Shown piece after piece: positions 8,862-17,700 of a stretch of 64,000 nt of DNA. The stretch lies in contig NZ_LMRP01000002.1 of NCBI RefSeq assembly GCF_001426185.1, positions 372,157 through 436,156 of the forward strand, read 5' to 3'. The DNA comes from Rhodococcus sp. Leaf247 (GTDB taxonomy: Bacteria > Actinomycetota > Actinomycetes > Mycobacteriales > Mycobacteriaceae). Both the position numbers and the translations under genes were made by a program. Each line of letters starts with the position of its first letter. Positions within the stretch are counted from its first letter, which is position 1. The notes under the pieces were generated by a model. That model was not told the origin of the DNA and made no database searches. It saw only the letters and a program-made list of their open reading frames with translations.

Positions 8862-10157
8862 ATGACCGCATGGACGAACTGGGCAGGAAACCAGCATGCC
8901 GAGCCCAGCGCAGTCGTGAGACCCCACAACGCCGACGAGATCTGCCGGATCGTGGCCGCGGCTCCAGGGCGGGTGAAAGCAGTGGGCGCAGGACATTCCT
9001 TCACCGGTGCGGCCGTGACGGACGGCATCCTGATCTCGCTCGACGACATCACCGGTATCGAGCGAGTCGAGCCGGGACCGGACGGCACCACGGACGTCAC
9101 GGTTCGAGCGGGAACTCGACTGCACGACCTGAACAATCAGCTGTACGCACGCGGGCTCGCCCTCACGAACATGGGCGACATCGACGTCCAGAGTGTCGCG
9201 GGCGCCATCTCGACGGGCACGCACGGAACCGGCGCGGCATTCGGTGGCCTGTCCTCCCGAGTTGTCGGCGTACGGCTCGTCGGGGCCGATGCCCGCGAGA
9301 TCGATCTCACCGACGGGCCACTGTTCGAGTGCGCACGACTCGGACTGGGCGCGTTCGGCATCCTCACCGCGGTGACGATGCGGTGCGTGCCCGCGTTCGT
9401 GCTGCACGCCGACGAGAAACCGGGGAGGTTGGGCGACGCGCTCGAACGGTTCCCGGACGACATGCGCACGGTCGACCATCCCGAGTTCTACTGGTTCCCC
9501 CACACCGACCGAGTCCTGACCAAGCGGAACACACGCATGCCTGCCGACACCCCACTCGACCCGGTCGGCAGACTGTCCGGCGCCGTCGACGATGCATTGT
9601 CCAACAATGTCTTCGAGGCCCTCAACCGCGTATCGACGCGCGTCCCCTCCGTCATTCCGCGGATGAACAGACTGTCCGCAGCAGCATGGTCCGGACGCAC
9701 GGCGACCGACCGGAGTGACCGCATCTTCGCGTCGTCACGCAGGGTTCGGTTCCGGGAAATGGAGTATGCGGTGCCGCCCGAGTCGCTGCCGCACGTCATC
9801 CGGGAGATCGACGCCTGGATCGAGCGCACGCAGTACCGGGTGAGTTTCCCGGTGGAGGTGCGCTGCGCTGCAGCCGACGACGTGTGGCTGTCGACGGCGT
9901 ATCGACGCGACAGTGTCTACGTCGCGGTGCACCAGTATCACCGGCGGCCCGACGGCGGGTACTTCGACGCCGTCGAGGCCATCGCTCGCGACGTCGGCGG
10001 CCGACCGCACTGGGGCAAGCTGCACTCGCTCGACGGCGACACCCTTCGCACGCTGTACCCCAGATTCGACGACGTCGTCGCCGAGAGGGATCGCGTCGAT
10101 CCGCACCGCGTCTTCGATAACGACTATTCGGACAGAGTCCTGACGCGACTAGAGTGA
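8862..10157 (+). CDS. D-arabinono-1,4-lactone oxidase / L-gulonolactone dehydrogenase-like FAD enzyme
   Basis: About 431 aa. The N-terminal half is an FAD-binding domain of the PCMH type (VRPHNADEICRIV, AVGAGHSFTG, and ISTGTHGTG for flavin contact). The C-terminal half is the ALO domain, ending with HWGKLHSLDG and DPHRVFDNDYSDRVL, as in sugar-1,4-lactone oxidases. The enzymes oxidise aldonolactones to ascorbate-type products; mycobacterial relatives act on L-gulono-lactone. A TTG at 8850 would extend the frame by four residues, but the ATG at 8862 follows a promoter at leaderless distance. Only four bases separate its stop from the second molybdoprotein gene, so the two are probably co-transcribed. 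Confidence 0.87.
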   Translation: MTAWTNWAGNQHAEPSAVVRPHNADEICRIVAAAPGRVKAVGAGHSFTGAAVTDGILISLDDITGIERVEPGPDGTTDVTVRAGTRLHDLNNQLYARGLALTNMGDIDVQSVAGAISTGTHGTGAAFGGLSSRVVGVRLVGADAREIDLTDGPLFECARLGLGAFGILTAVTMRCVPAFVLHADEKPGRLGDALERFPDDMRTVDHPEFYWFPHTDRVLTKRNTRMPADTPLDPVGRLSGAVDDALSNNVFEALNRVSTRVPSVIPRMNRLSAAAWSGRTATDRSDRIFASSRRVRFREMEYAVPPESLPHVIREIDAWIERTQYRVSFPVEVRCAAADDVWLSTAYRRDSVYVAVHQYHRRPDGGYFDAVEAIARDVGGRPHWGKLHSLDGDTLRTLYPRFDDVVAERDRVDPHRVFDNDYSDRVLTRLE

Positions 10158-10161
10158 CACA

Positions 10162-11667
10162 GTGAACGTGATGCGCAGGGCCCTGTCCGGAATTCTGGCT
10201 GCGGCGCTGGTCCTGGGAATCGGCGAGTTGCTGGCCGCGGTCGTCGGGCCTGACTCGTCGCCGTTCGTCGCGGTGGGATCCGCCGCGGTGGACAACACTC
10301 CGTCGGGTGTCCGGGAGTGGGCCATCGGAACGTTCGGTACCTCCGACAAGCTGGCGCTCTTCATCGGCATGGGCGTCGTCATCCTGGCGCTCGCCGCCGC
10401 GGCCGGTGTGCTGGAACGACCGAAGCGGCCCATCGGCTCGGCCCTGTTCGTCGTCCTCGGAATCCTCGGTGTGCTGGCGGCGATGACGCGCTCCGGAAGT
10501 GGAGCCGTCGCCGCCCTTCCCACCATCGTCGCCGTGGCTGTCGGCATCCTGGTGCTGCGGTCGCTGGTCGACCGCGCGGAACCTGTGGCGGGCGAGGGGT
10601 TCTCGCGTCGTCGATTCGTCACCCTCGCCGGAATCAGTGCTGCCGCCGCCGTCGCCACGGGGGCCGCGGGTCGAGTGCTGGGAGCGTCGACACGCGCCGT
10701 CACCCAGGATCGAGCGGCATTCACCGTCCCGGTGCCCGACAGCCCCGCGCCACCCGTGCCTGCCTCGGCCGACCTCCGTCTCCCCGGCCTGTCGCCGTAC
10801 GTCACCTCGAACACCGACTTCTACCGCATCGACACAGCGCTGGTGGTGCCTCGCGTGAACTCCGGCGACTGGAGCCTGCGCATCCACGGGATGGTCGACA
10901 ATGAAATGACCCTGACGCTCGCCGATCTGGAGAAGCGCGTCTCCATCGAACGCATGGTGACGCTCACGTGCGTGTCCAATCCCATCGGCGGCGACCTGAT
11001 CGGCAACGCGACCTGGACCGGGTACTCGCTGAAAGACATTCTCGCCGAAGCCCGTCCGCAGTCGTCCGCGGACATGGTGCTGTCCTCGTCGTACGACGAC
11101 TTCACCGCGGGCACACCGCTCGACGTGCTGATGGACGGCCGCGACGCCATGCTGGCCGTCGCCATGAACGGTGAACCGCTCCCCATCGAGCACGGTTACC
11201 CGGCGCGCCTCGTCGTACCCGGCCTGTACGGGTACGTGTCGGCAACGAAATGGGTGACGGATCTCGAAGTGACCAAATTCAGTCAGGCGCGGGCGTACTG
11301 GACGGACCGCGGATGGTCCGAGCGCGGCCCGATCAAGACGGCCTGCCGCATCGACACTCCCGCCGGCAGCAAGGACGTCGATGCCGGCACCGTCATGATC
11401 GCGGGCGTCGCGTGGGCGCAGCACCGCGGAATCTCACGCGTCGAGGTGCGTATCGACAACGGCGACTGGGCCGAGGCGACACTGTCGGACGAATACTCGC
11501 GCGACACGTGGCGCCAGTGGTCGTACGCATGGGAGGCCACGTCCGGCCAGCACCGTATCGAGGCCCGCGCCACCGACAGCACCGGCGAGGTTCAGACCGA
11601 CGTGCGTGTCGACACCGTCCCCGACGGCGCCAGCGGCTACGCGAGCATGCCGGCCAACGTGCGCTAG
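10162..11667 (+). CDS. Membrane-anchored sulfite-oxidase-family molybdopterin oxidoreductase (paralogue 2)
   Basis: A 501-aa paralogue of the protein at 1510-3081, with the same order: about four N-terminal membrane segments, a twin-arginine-like RRRFVTLAGISAA stretch, then the sulfite-oxidase fold. The Moco-ligating cysteine is Cys270 in TLTCVSN. Long blocks such as HGYPARLVVPGLYGYVSATKW match paralogue 1 nearly position for position. It starts with GTG directly after the lactone oxidase gene. The next gene converges and is separated by a repeat array and a hairpin. The substrate is unknown. Confidence 0.88.
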   Translation: MNVMRRALSGILAAALVLGIGELLAAVVGPDSSPFVAVGSAAVDNTPSGVREWAIGTFGTSDKLALFIGMGVVILALAAAAGVLERPKRPIGSALFVVLGILGVLAAMTRSGSGAVAALPTIVAVAVGILVLRSLVDRAEPVAGEGFSRRRFVTLAGISAAAAVATGAAGRVLGASTRAVTQDRAAFTVPVPDSPAPPVPASADLRLPGLSPYVTSNTDFYRIDTALVVPRVNSGDWSLRIHGMVDNEMTLTLADLEKRVSIERMVTLTCVSNPIGGDLIGNATWTGYSLKDILAEARPQSSADMVLSSSYDDFTAGTPLDVLMDGRDAMLAVAMNGEPLPIEHGYPARLVVPGLYGYVSATKWVTDLEVTKFSQARAYWTDRGWSERGPIKTACRIDTPAGSKDVDAGTVMIAGVAWAQHRGISRVEVRIDNGDWAEATLSDEYSRDTWRQWSYAWEATSGQHRIEARATDSTGEVQTDVRVDTVPDGASGYASMPANVR

Positions 11668-11691
11668 GCCGACCGGCTCTACCTTCGGCCC

Positions 11692-11975
11692 GAGCGCACA
11701 CCCTTTTCGGTGTCCGCACACCAGCTACAGCTGACTGGGAAGGGTGTGCGGTCACCACGCGGGGTGTGCGCTTGTCCGGTCGTGCGGCGCCTGGATGGAG
11801 CGCACACCCACATACGCGCGCTGGCTGCAACGGGTGTGCGCTCACCACGCAGGCTGTGCGCTCTTCGGTGTTGCGGCGCCTGGATGGAGCGCACACACCT
11901 TCCGGTGTCCGCACACCCCCTACAGCCGACTGCAACGGGTGTGCGGTCACCACAACCGGTGCACACACCCCCTCC
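11692..11975 (+). repeat. GTGTGCG hairpin repeat array, about three units (362-bp gap between convergent genes)
   Basis: Three diverged units begin with GAGCGCACAC at 11692, 11798 and 11887 (periods 106 and 89). Each contains facing CGCACAC and GTGTGCG arms around a core related to TACAGCCGACTGCA, then a second GTGTGCG. Units 1 and 2 end with a GGCGCCTGGATG spacer. The core in unit 3 is the exact reverse complement of TGCAGTCGGCTGTA at 48458, so this is the same family as the larger array at 47.5-48.5 kb in opposite orientation. No coding function is evident. Confidence 0.85.
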
Positions 11976-11978
11976 AAC

Positions 11979-12018
11979 GCCGAACGGACGCACCCCATAT
12001 CGGGTGCGTCCGTTCGGC
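11979..12018. terminator. Strong bidirectional hairpin terminator between convergent genes
   Basis: Perfect 17-bp arms (11979-11995 and 12002-12018; GCCGAACGGACGCACCC on the left) around a 6-base loop CATATC. It lies 11 bases past the stop of the MFS gene on the minus strand and downstream of the molybdoprotein gene on the plus strand. Confidence 0.85.
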
Positions 12019-12029
12019 GAAGCGGTGGA

Positions 12030-14069
12030 TCAGTTGTTGGAGGCGCTGAACCGCGACTGCACATCGGGAACGTGCACGTCTCCGAGCACCCGAGCGATCT
12101 GGTCCTCGCTCAGGCCGAGGCGACGGAGTCGCTCGCACACTGCGTCGAAGCTCAGCATCTTGGCATCGAGCTCCTGCTGGAGCTCGGCGACCTCGGCGCG
12201 GAGGACCTCTGCTTCCTCGAGCGCGTCGAGGGTCTCGGCGGGCTTGGGGAGCAGCAGCGAGAGCAGGCGATCACGAGCGTCGGTGCTGAGTCCGTCGAAC
12301 GGTGCGGAACCGTCGGCAGCCTCGTGCTTCCCGGCCGGGGCGTCCAACCGAACACCATCCGTCCGAACACCATCCGTCCGAACATCATCCAACCGAGCAC
12401 CATCCGACTCGACAGCGTCCGACCGAACAGCCTTGACGCGGTCGGTGTCGAGCTCGGCAGCTGCTCCGTCGGCGAGCGGCACGACAGTGTCGGCACCCTC
12501 GGGCTTCATGTCGATCGTGGTGCGTAGCGGGCGGTTCGGGATGAACAGCACGGCGAGCACGGTGACGAGGGCGACGAAGCCGGCGATCAGGAAGATGCGT
12601 CCGGTGGCGTCACCGTAGGCGGTACGGATGACTGCGGCGATCGGAGCGGGCAACGCACCGATGTCGAGGGATCCGCCGCCGCTGGATCCGGCGGGGACAC
12701 CGAGTGCAGCGAGGCCGGCTGCCGAGTTGTCGGCGACGCGGGTGGCGAGAACCGAGCCCAGGACCGAGACTCCGATGGCTCCACCGAAGGTACGGAAGAA
12801 GGCGACGGTGGACGATGCGGCGCCGATGTTCTGCACGCTGACCGTGTTCTGGACGGCAAGGACGAGGTTCTGCATCAGCATGCCGGTACCGAGGCCGACG
12901 ATGGCGATGAAGACGCCCACGAGCCACAGGTTGGTGGCGTGGTCGAGGGTTCCGAGCAGTCCGAAGCCGATGACCAGCAGGAACGAGCCGGTGACGATGA
13001 AGGGCTTCCACTTGCCGAAGCGCGAGATCAGCTGACCGGATCCGACCGACGAGACCAGCATGCCGGCGACGAGCGGGATGGACAGCAGCCCGGCTGCGGT
13101 GGGTGAGTATCCGCGAGCGGTCTGGAAGTACTGGCCGAGGAAGGTGGTGGCACCGAAGAGGCCGACACCGACTGCGACGGACGCGATGATGGCGAGCCCG
13201 GTGGTGCGCTCGGTGACGATCTTCAGCGGGATGATCGGGCTCTTGACCTTGGCCTCGACGAGGACGGTGGCGATGAGCAGTGCGACGCCGCCGCCGACGT
13301 ACATGGCGGTCTCGCGGGAGATCCAGTCGTAGTACCCGGCCTTACCGGCGAACGAGACCCAGATGAGCAGGACGGACACACCGGCGGTGAGGAGCAGCGC
13401 TCCGAGCCAGTCGATGGAGACGTCGTCCTTGCGCTCGGTGGTGATGTGCAGGGTGCGCTGCAGCAGAAGGAGCGCGATGACGGCGAGCGGGATGCAGACG
13501 AAGAAGCACCAGCGCCATCCGAGCGGGCTGTCGACGATGACGCCGCCCAGGATGGGGCCACCGGACATCGAGACGGCCATGACGGCGCCCATGTATCCGG
13601 AGTAACGGCCACGCTCACGCGGGGAGACGATGCTGCCGATGATGGCGACGACGAGGGCGGTCAGACCACCCATGCCGATGCCCTGCACGACGCGGGCGGC
13701 GAGCAGGATCGGCACGTTGTGTGCGAATCCGGCCATGACCGAGCCGAGGACGAAGATGACGAGCGAGCTCTGGACCAGCAGCTTCTTGTTGAAGAGGTCG
13801 GCCAGCTTGCCCCAGATGGGGGTCGAGGCCGCGTTGGCGAGCAGCGCCGTGGTGATGACCCAGGCGTACGCGGTCTGCGAGCCCTTCAGGTCACCGATGA
13901 TGGTGGGCAGTGCGGTGGAGACGATCGTCGTGCTCAGCAGCGCCGTGAAGAGACCGGCGAGCAGGCCGATGAGTGCCTCGAGAATCTGGCGGTGCGACAT
14001 CGCCTTCGGGTCTGCCGAGGTGGCGGTGTCACCTACCTGTGAGGGTGGAGTGTCCTGTGTGACAGTCAT
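12030..14069 (-). CDS. DHA2-family (EmrB/QacA-type) MFS drug exporter with long C-terminal tail
   Basis: A 679-aa 14-helix major-facilitator transporter. The N-terminal segment LLAGLFTALLSTTIVSTALP and motif A (GKLADLFNKK) are typical, as is AARVVQGIGMGGL (motif C region of DHA2). It should export drugs or small peptides by proton antiport. After the last helix (near residue 530) comes a hydrophilic tail of about 140 residues: first a degenerate pentapeptide repeat (VRTDG-like), then a helical/coiled segment (EVLRAEVAELQQELDAKM). The start ATG follows a purine-rich AAAGAAAG. It lies 19 bases after the MarR stop, so the two form an operon. It diverges from the NRPS and could export its product, an inference from position only. 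Confidence 0.9.
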   Translation of the reverse strand: MTVTQDTPPSQVGDTATSADPKAMSHRQILEALIGLLAGLFTALLSTTIVSTALPTIIGDLKGSQTAYAWVITTALLANAASTPIWGKLADLFNKKLLVQSSLVIFVLGSVMAGFAHNVPILLAARVVQGIGMGGLTALVVAIIGSIVSPRERGRYSGYMGAVMAVSMSGGPILGGVIVDSPLGWRWCFFVCIPLAVIALLLLQRTLHITTERKDDVSIDWLGALLLTAGVSVLLIWVSFAGKAGYYDWISRETAMYVGGGVALLIATVLVEAKVKSPIIPLKIVTERTTGLAIIASVAVGVGLFGATTFLGQYFQTARGYSPTAAGLLSIPLVAGMLVSSVGSGQLISRFGKWKPFIVTGSFLLVIGFGLLGTLDHATNLWLVGVFIAIVGLGTGMLMQNLVLAVQNTVSVQNIGAASSTVAFFRTFGGAIGVSVLGSVLATRVADNSAAGLAALGVPAGSSGGGSLDIGALPAPIAAVIRTAYGDATGRIFLIAGFVALVTVLAVLFIPNRPLRTTIDMKPEGADTVVPLADGAAAELDTDRVKAVRSDAVESDGARLDDVRTDGVRTDGVRLDAPAGKHEAADGSAPFDGLSTDARDRLLSLLLPKPAETLDALEEAEVLRAEVAELQQELDAKMLSFDAVCERLRRLGLSEDQIARVLGDVHVPDVQSRFSASNN
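12344..12433 (-). repeat. In-frame 15-bp tandem repeat within the MFS C-terminal tail
   Basis: Six consecutive 15-bp units (plus-strand type CCGTCCGAACACCAT, first unit at 12344) lie within the exporter gene. The length is a multiple of three, so the units encode a pentapeptide repeat of the R-T/L-D-G/D-V type without frame disruption. Units 1-4 are nearly identical; 5 and 6 are diverged. Confidence 0.8.
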
Positions 14070-14088
14070 GTCGGTGTTCTTTCTTTTC

Positions 14089-14568
14089 TCAGTTATGTGA
14101 GAGGACGCGGTGGCCGGAATGGCGGGCCTGCGCCTCGTCGGTGAAGGTGGTGGTGAGTCGGCGTATGGAGCAGAGCGCGGCATTGGCCTCGTCCTCGTCC
14201 CAGTCCCCCAACATGCGGGACAACCGTTCGACTCGTTGACCCTTGATGCGTTCCAAGCACTCGAGACCCGCGTCGGACACCCGAACCCGGGTGGCGCGTC
14301 CGTCGTCGGGATCGGGGGTGCGTACGACGTGCCCGGCGTCCACCAGCTCGGCAAGCTGACGGCTGAGCACGGACTGGCTGGTGCACATGGCCCCGGCCAG
14401 TTCGGACTGCCGGCATTCGCCGTGCGTGGCGAGTGTGCCCAGGACACCGATGAGAGCGGACGGCAACTCCGTCCGGTCGTCCCCCGTCGACACGGCCACG
14501 CGCAGCGCGCGGCCGAAGCGGAAGACTTCCTCCACCAGCGACTCTGCTGTGTCGGTGTTGACGGCCAC
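14089..14568 (-). CDS. MarR-family regulator of the adjacent exporter
   Basis: About 159 aa with a MarR winged helix: CRQSELAGAMCTSQSVLSRQLAELVDAGHV as helix-turn-helix and DPDDGRATRVRVSDAG as the wing. MarR proteins usually repress their own operon and release DNA on binding phenolic or drug ligands. The GTG at 14568 was chosen because GGGAG sits eight bases upstream; a TTG at 14607 would place the start inside the promoter. The gene is followed after 19 bases by the MFS exporter. A palindrome lies between its -35 and -10 elements, which fits autorepression. Confidence 0.87.
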   Translation of the reverse strand: MAVNTDTAESLVEEVFRFGRALRVAVSTGDDRTELPSALIGVLGTLATHGECRQSELAGAMCTSQSVLSRQLAELVDAGHVVRTPDPDDGRATRVRVSDAGLECLERIKGQRVERLSRMLGDWDEDEANAALCSIRRLTTTFTDEAQARHSGHRVLSHN

Positions 14569-14608
14569 GTCGATCACTCCCCGTTCTCGTTTACTTGCTG
14601 TCCACAAC

Positions 14609-14636
14609 TATATAGATAGATACCTTAGGTAAACAA
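14609..14636 (-). promoter_or_regulatory. MarR-MFS promoter with palindromic operator in the spacer
   Basis: On the minus strand: TTGTTT (14636-14631), a 16-base spacer and TATATA (14614-14609). The perfect palindrome TACCTTAGGTA (14621-14631) lies in the spacer and touches the -35. This AT-rich 45-base island stands out from the surrounding GC-rich DNA. A repressor bound here would block RNA polymerase. Confidence 0.6.
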
Positions 14637-14731
14637 CTATTAATGTGCGTCTGCTCGATCACACGGAACGTGGCCGACGCCAGAGCACGGACCACACCGC
14701 TGTGAGTCCTCCAGAAGACGTCGAGGCATGC

Positions 14732-14759
14732 CTGACAGCCCCGTCCGCGCCGTTACATT
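14732..14759 (+). promoter_or_regulatory. Candidate NRPS promoter
   Basis: CTGACA (14732-14737), a 16-base spacer and TACATT (14754-14759). It would place transcription start near 14766, upstream of the preferred GTG start at 14797 and its GAGGGGG ribosome-binding site. If real, the ATG at 14728 cannot be the translation start. The match is moderate. Confidence 0.35.
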
Positions 14760-14796
14760 TCGGAGCGTGGGAGACGACCGGAACGAGGGGGCGGTC

Positions 14797-17700
14797 GTGT
14801 CTCTCGAGGGTCTGCAGGTACCACTGACGGGTGCGCAGCGGCCGCTGTGGCTCGCGCAGCACCTCGATCCGGACGCGGCTTTCACCATCGCTCTTCACGT
14901 CGACATCGACGGGCCGATCGATCACGCGCGACTCGAACGCGCGATGCACGCCGCGGGCACCGAATCCGGACTGCGCCAGACGCGCATCACGGGCGCGACG
15001 GACGACGAGCCGACTCTGACCTTCGTCGACGACGCCGTGATGAACCTCGACACCGTGGACCTGCGCGACGAGTTGGACCCGACCACCGCGGCCCGGGACT
15101 GGATGCAGAACGAGTTCCAGAGGCCGGTGGACCTCTACGGAACGACCCTCGTCCAGTGCGCCTTCGTTCGCGTGGCGGACGACCACACGTACCTCTATCT
15201 CCGCGCCCATCACCTCGTCCTCGACGGCCAGGGCGCGTTCACCCTCCTGACGCGGATCGCCGGCCACTACTCCGACTCCCTCGCCGACGGATTCGGACCG
15301 ACGCCTGATGCCGCACTGCGCATTCATGATTCGGAAGTCGCCTACCGTGAGTCCCGGCGTCACGACACAGACCTGGCGCACTGGTCGGATCACCTCGCCG
15401 ACTTCACCGGACCCACCTCGATGTCGACGAATCCGCCCAGCGCTCCCCGCCAACCGAGGGCGACGCGGGTGCCGTGGGCGCCCCCCGCCGGGACGGTGAG
15501 CGACCCGCTTGCCGTGGTGGCCGCACTGGCCGTCCACCAGTCACGGGTGCTCGACACCGCCGACGTGATGCTCGGATTCCCGGTGACGGGCCGCACCACC
15601 GCGGCACTGCGCGCGACCGCCGGCATGATGGCCAACCTCGTGCCTCTCCGACTGCGTGTCGACGACGACACGGCGGTACGCGATCTGGTGGCGCGCGTGC
15701 GGCAGGAGATCACCGGAGCCCTACGTCACCAACGGTTCCGCGAGTGGGACCGCATCGTCGACGCCGAGGCGAGGCCGTACGGTGTCTCGTTCGGTCCGGT
15801 GGTCAACATCATGCCGTTCGTGGCCCCGTTGACCTTCGACGACGTGGTCGCTCCGGTCACCATCTTGTCGTCGGGCCCCGTTCACGACACGGCGGTCACC
15901 ATCTACCCCGGCGACGCCCTCACGTTCGACATCCAGTGGAATCCCGAGCGTTACGACGACTCCGACATCGAGCGCCACGGCACACGACTCACCCGCCTGC
16001 TCGACGGCATCCTTCGAGCCGACGACGACACCACCGTCGGCAATCTCCCGTTCTTCGGGGACGGCGAGGAGGTCGATCTGCTCTCCCGTACGGGCGGTCC
16101 CGCGCCGTCACTGTCGACGCTCGGCGACCTGCTGGCACAGGTCGTCGGCCGACGCCCGGACGCACTCGCTCTGCGCGAGAAGTCCACCACCCTGACGTAT
16201 GCGGAACTGGACGTGGCGTCGTCGCTGCTGGCGAGGACGCTGGCGGATCGAGGAGCCGGGCCGGGAACGGTGGTGGCGCTGGCACTTCCGCGCTCGACCG
16301 AGTACCTGGTCGCTCTCTGGGCGGTGGTCCGCACCGGTGCAGCCTTCCTCCCGGTCGATCCGGCGGCGCCGTCGGAGCGGCTCGACCGCATCCTGACCGA
16401 CTCCGCAGTGCTGCTCGGCGTCACGTCCCGTGATCACGTGGCCGACCTCCCGATCGGCGTCCAGTGGACCACCGCCGCCGACGCGGCATCCGAGCCTCTG
16501 CCGTGGATACGCCCGGCCATCTCCGACCTGGCTTACGTTCTGTACACCTCCGGGTCGACCGGTCGACCCAAGGGTGTGGCGGTCACGCACCACGGGGTAC
16601 ACGGTGTCGTCGCGGCACACAGAGCGCGGGCCGACGACGCCGCGGCTCGGGTACTGGCCGTCGCGGCACCGACGTTCGACGCGTCGATCTCGGAAATGCT
16701 GCTCGCCGTGGCACTGTCGGCCTGCCTGGTCGTCGCCGACGATCGCTCGTACGCCGGGGCACCCCTTCAGGACCTCCTGCATGACGAGAAGGTCACCCAC
16801 GCGATCCTCACGCCGCGCGTTCTCGGGACTCTCGATACGGACGGACTCGAGTCGCTGCGGTGCGTCCTCAGCGTCGGCGACGTGCTGCCTCCCACCCTCG
16901 CAGCGCGGTGGGCGCGCGGCCGCCACCTGTACGACGACTACGGCCCCACCGAGGCCACCATCTGGGCCACCGGCACCGGTTGCCTCGGCGCCGAGGATCG
17001 CGTCACCATCGGACGACCGCTCCCCGGAGTCGGTGCAGCAGTGCTCGACTCGCGCCTACGCCCCGTCCCGATCGGCGTGCCGGGCGAGCTTCATCTCAGC
17101 GGGCCCGGTCTGGCGCGCGGATACGTCGGACGCCCGGCGGAGACGGCGGTGCGCTTCGTGGCCGGCCCCGACGGCTCACGTCGCTACCGCACGGGCGACC
17201 GGGCGCGGTGGACTCGTGGCGGCGACCTCGACCACCTCGGCCGAACGGACGCCCAGGTCAAGCTCCGCGGCCAGCGCATCGAGCCGGGCGAGATCGACAC
17301 CGCGCTGCGCGGGGCACCGGGGGTTGTCGACGCCGCCACGATCGTGCGCCGCGACGGAGAATCGGAGCAGCTGGTCTCCTACGTGACCGGTGACGCCGAC
17401 CCCGCGGCCGTGCTCGCCGTCGTCGCCCGGATGCTGCCGAGTTATCTCGTTCCAGCACATATCGTTCCGGTAGCGGCGTTGCCTCTCACCGCGTCGGGAA
17501 AGCTCGACGTTGCAGCGCTTCCCGAGCCCGACCGTCGCTCACGCACCTCGAGTGCTCCCGGCTCCGACATCGAGCATGCCCTCGTCACCGCCGTGTCGCA
17601 GGTGCTCGCGCGCACCGACATCGGAGTCGACGACGATTTCTTCGCCCTCGGCGGTGACAGCATCCTGTCGATCCGACTGGTCTCCGTAGCCGCGGCCGCC

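Noticed and set aside
9796..11424. 542-aa minus-strand open frame
   Set aside because: Antisense to the lactone oxidase and second molybdoprotein; composition is that of a shadow frame.
14728..14797. ATG at 14728 as NRPS start
   Set aside because: It lies just upstream of a candidate -35 element and has poor ribosome-binding context, while GTG 14797 has GAGGGGG at five bases; kept as an alternative only.
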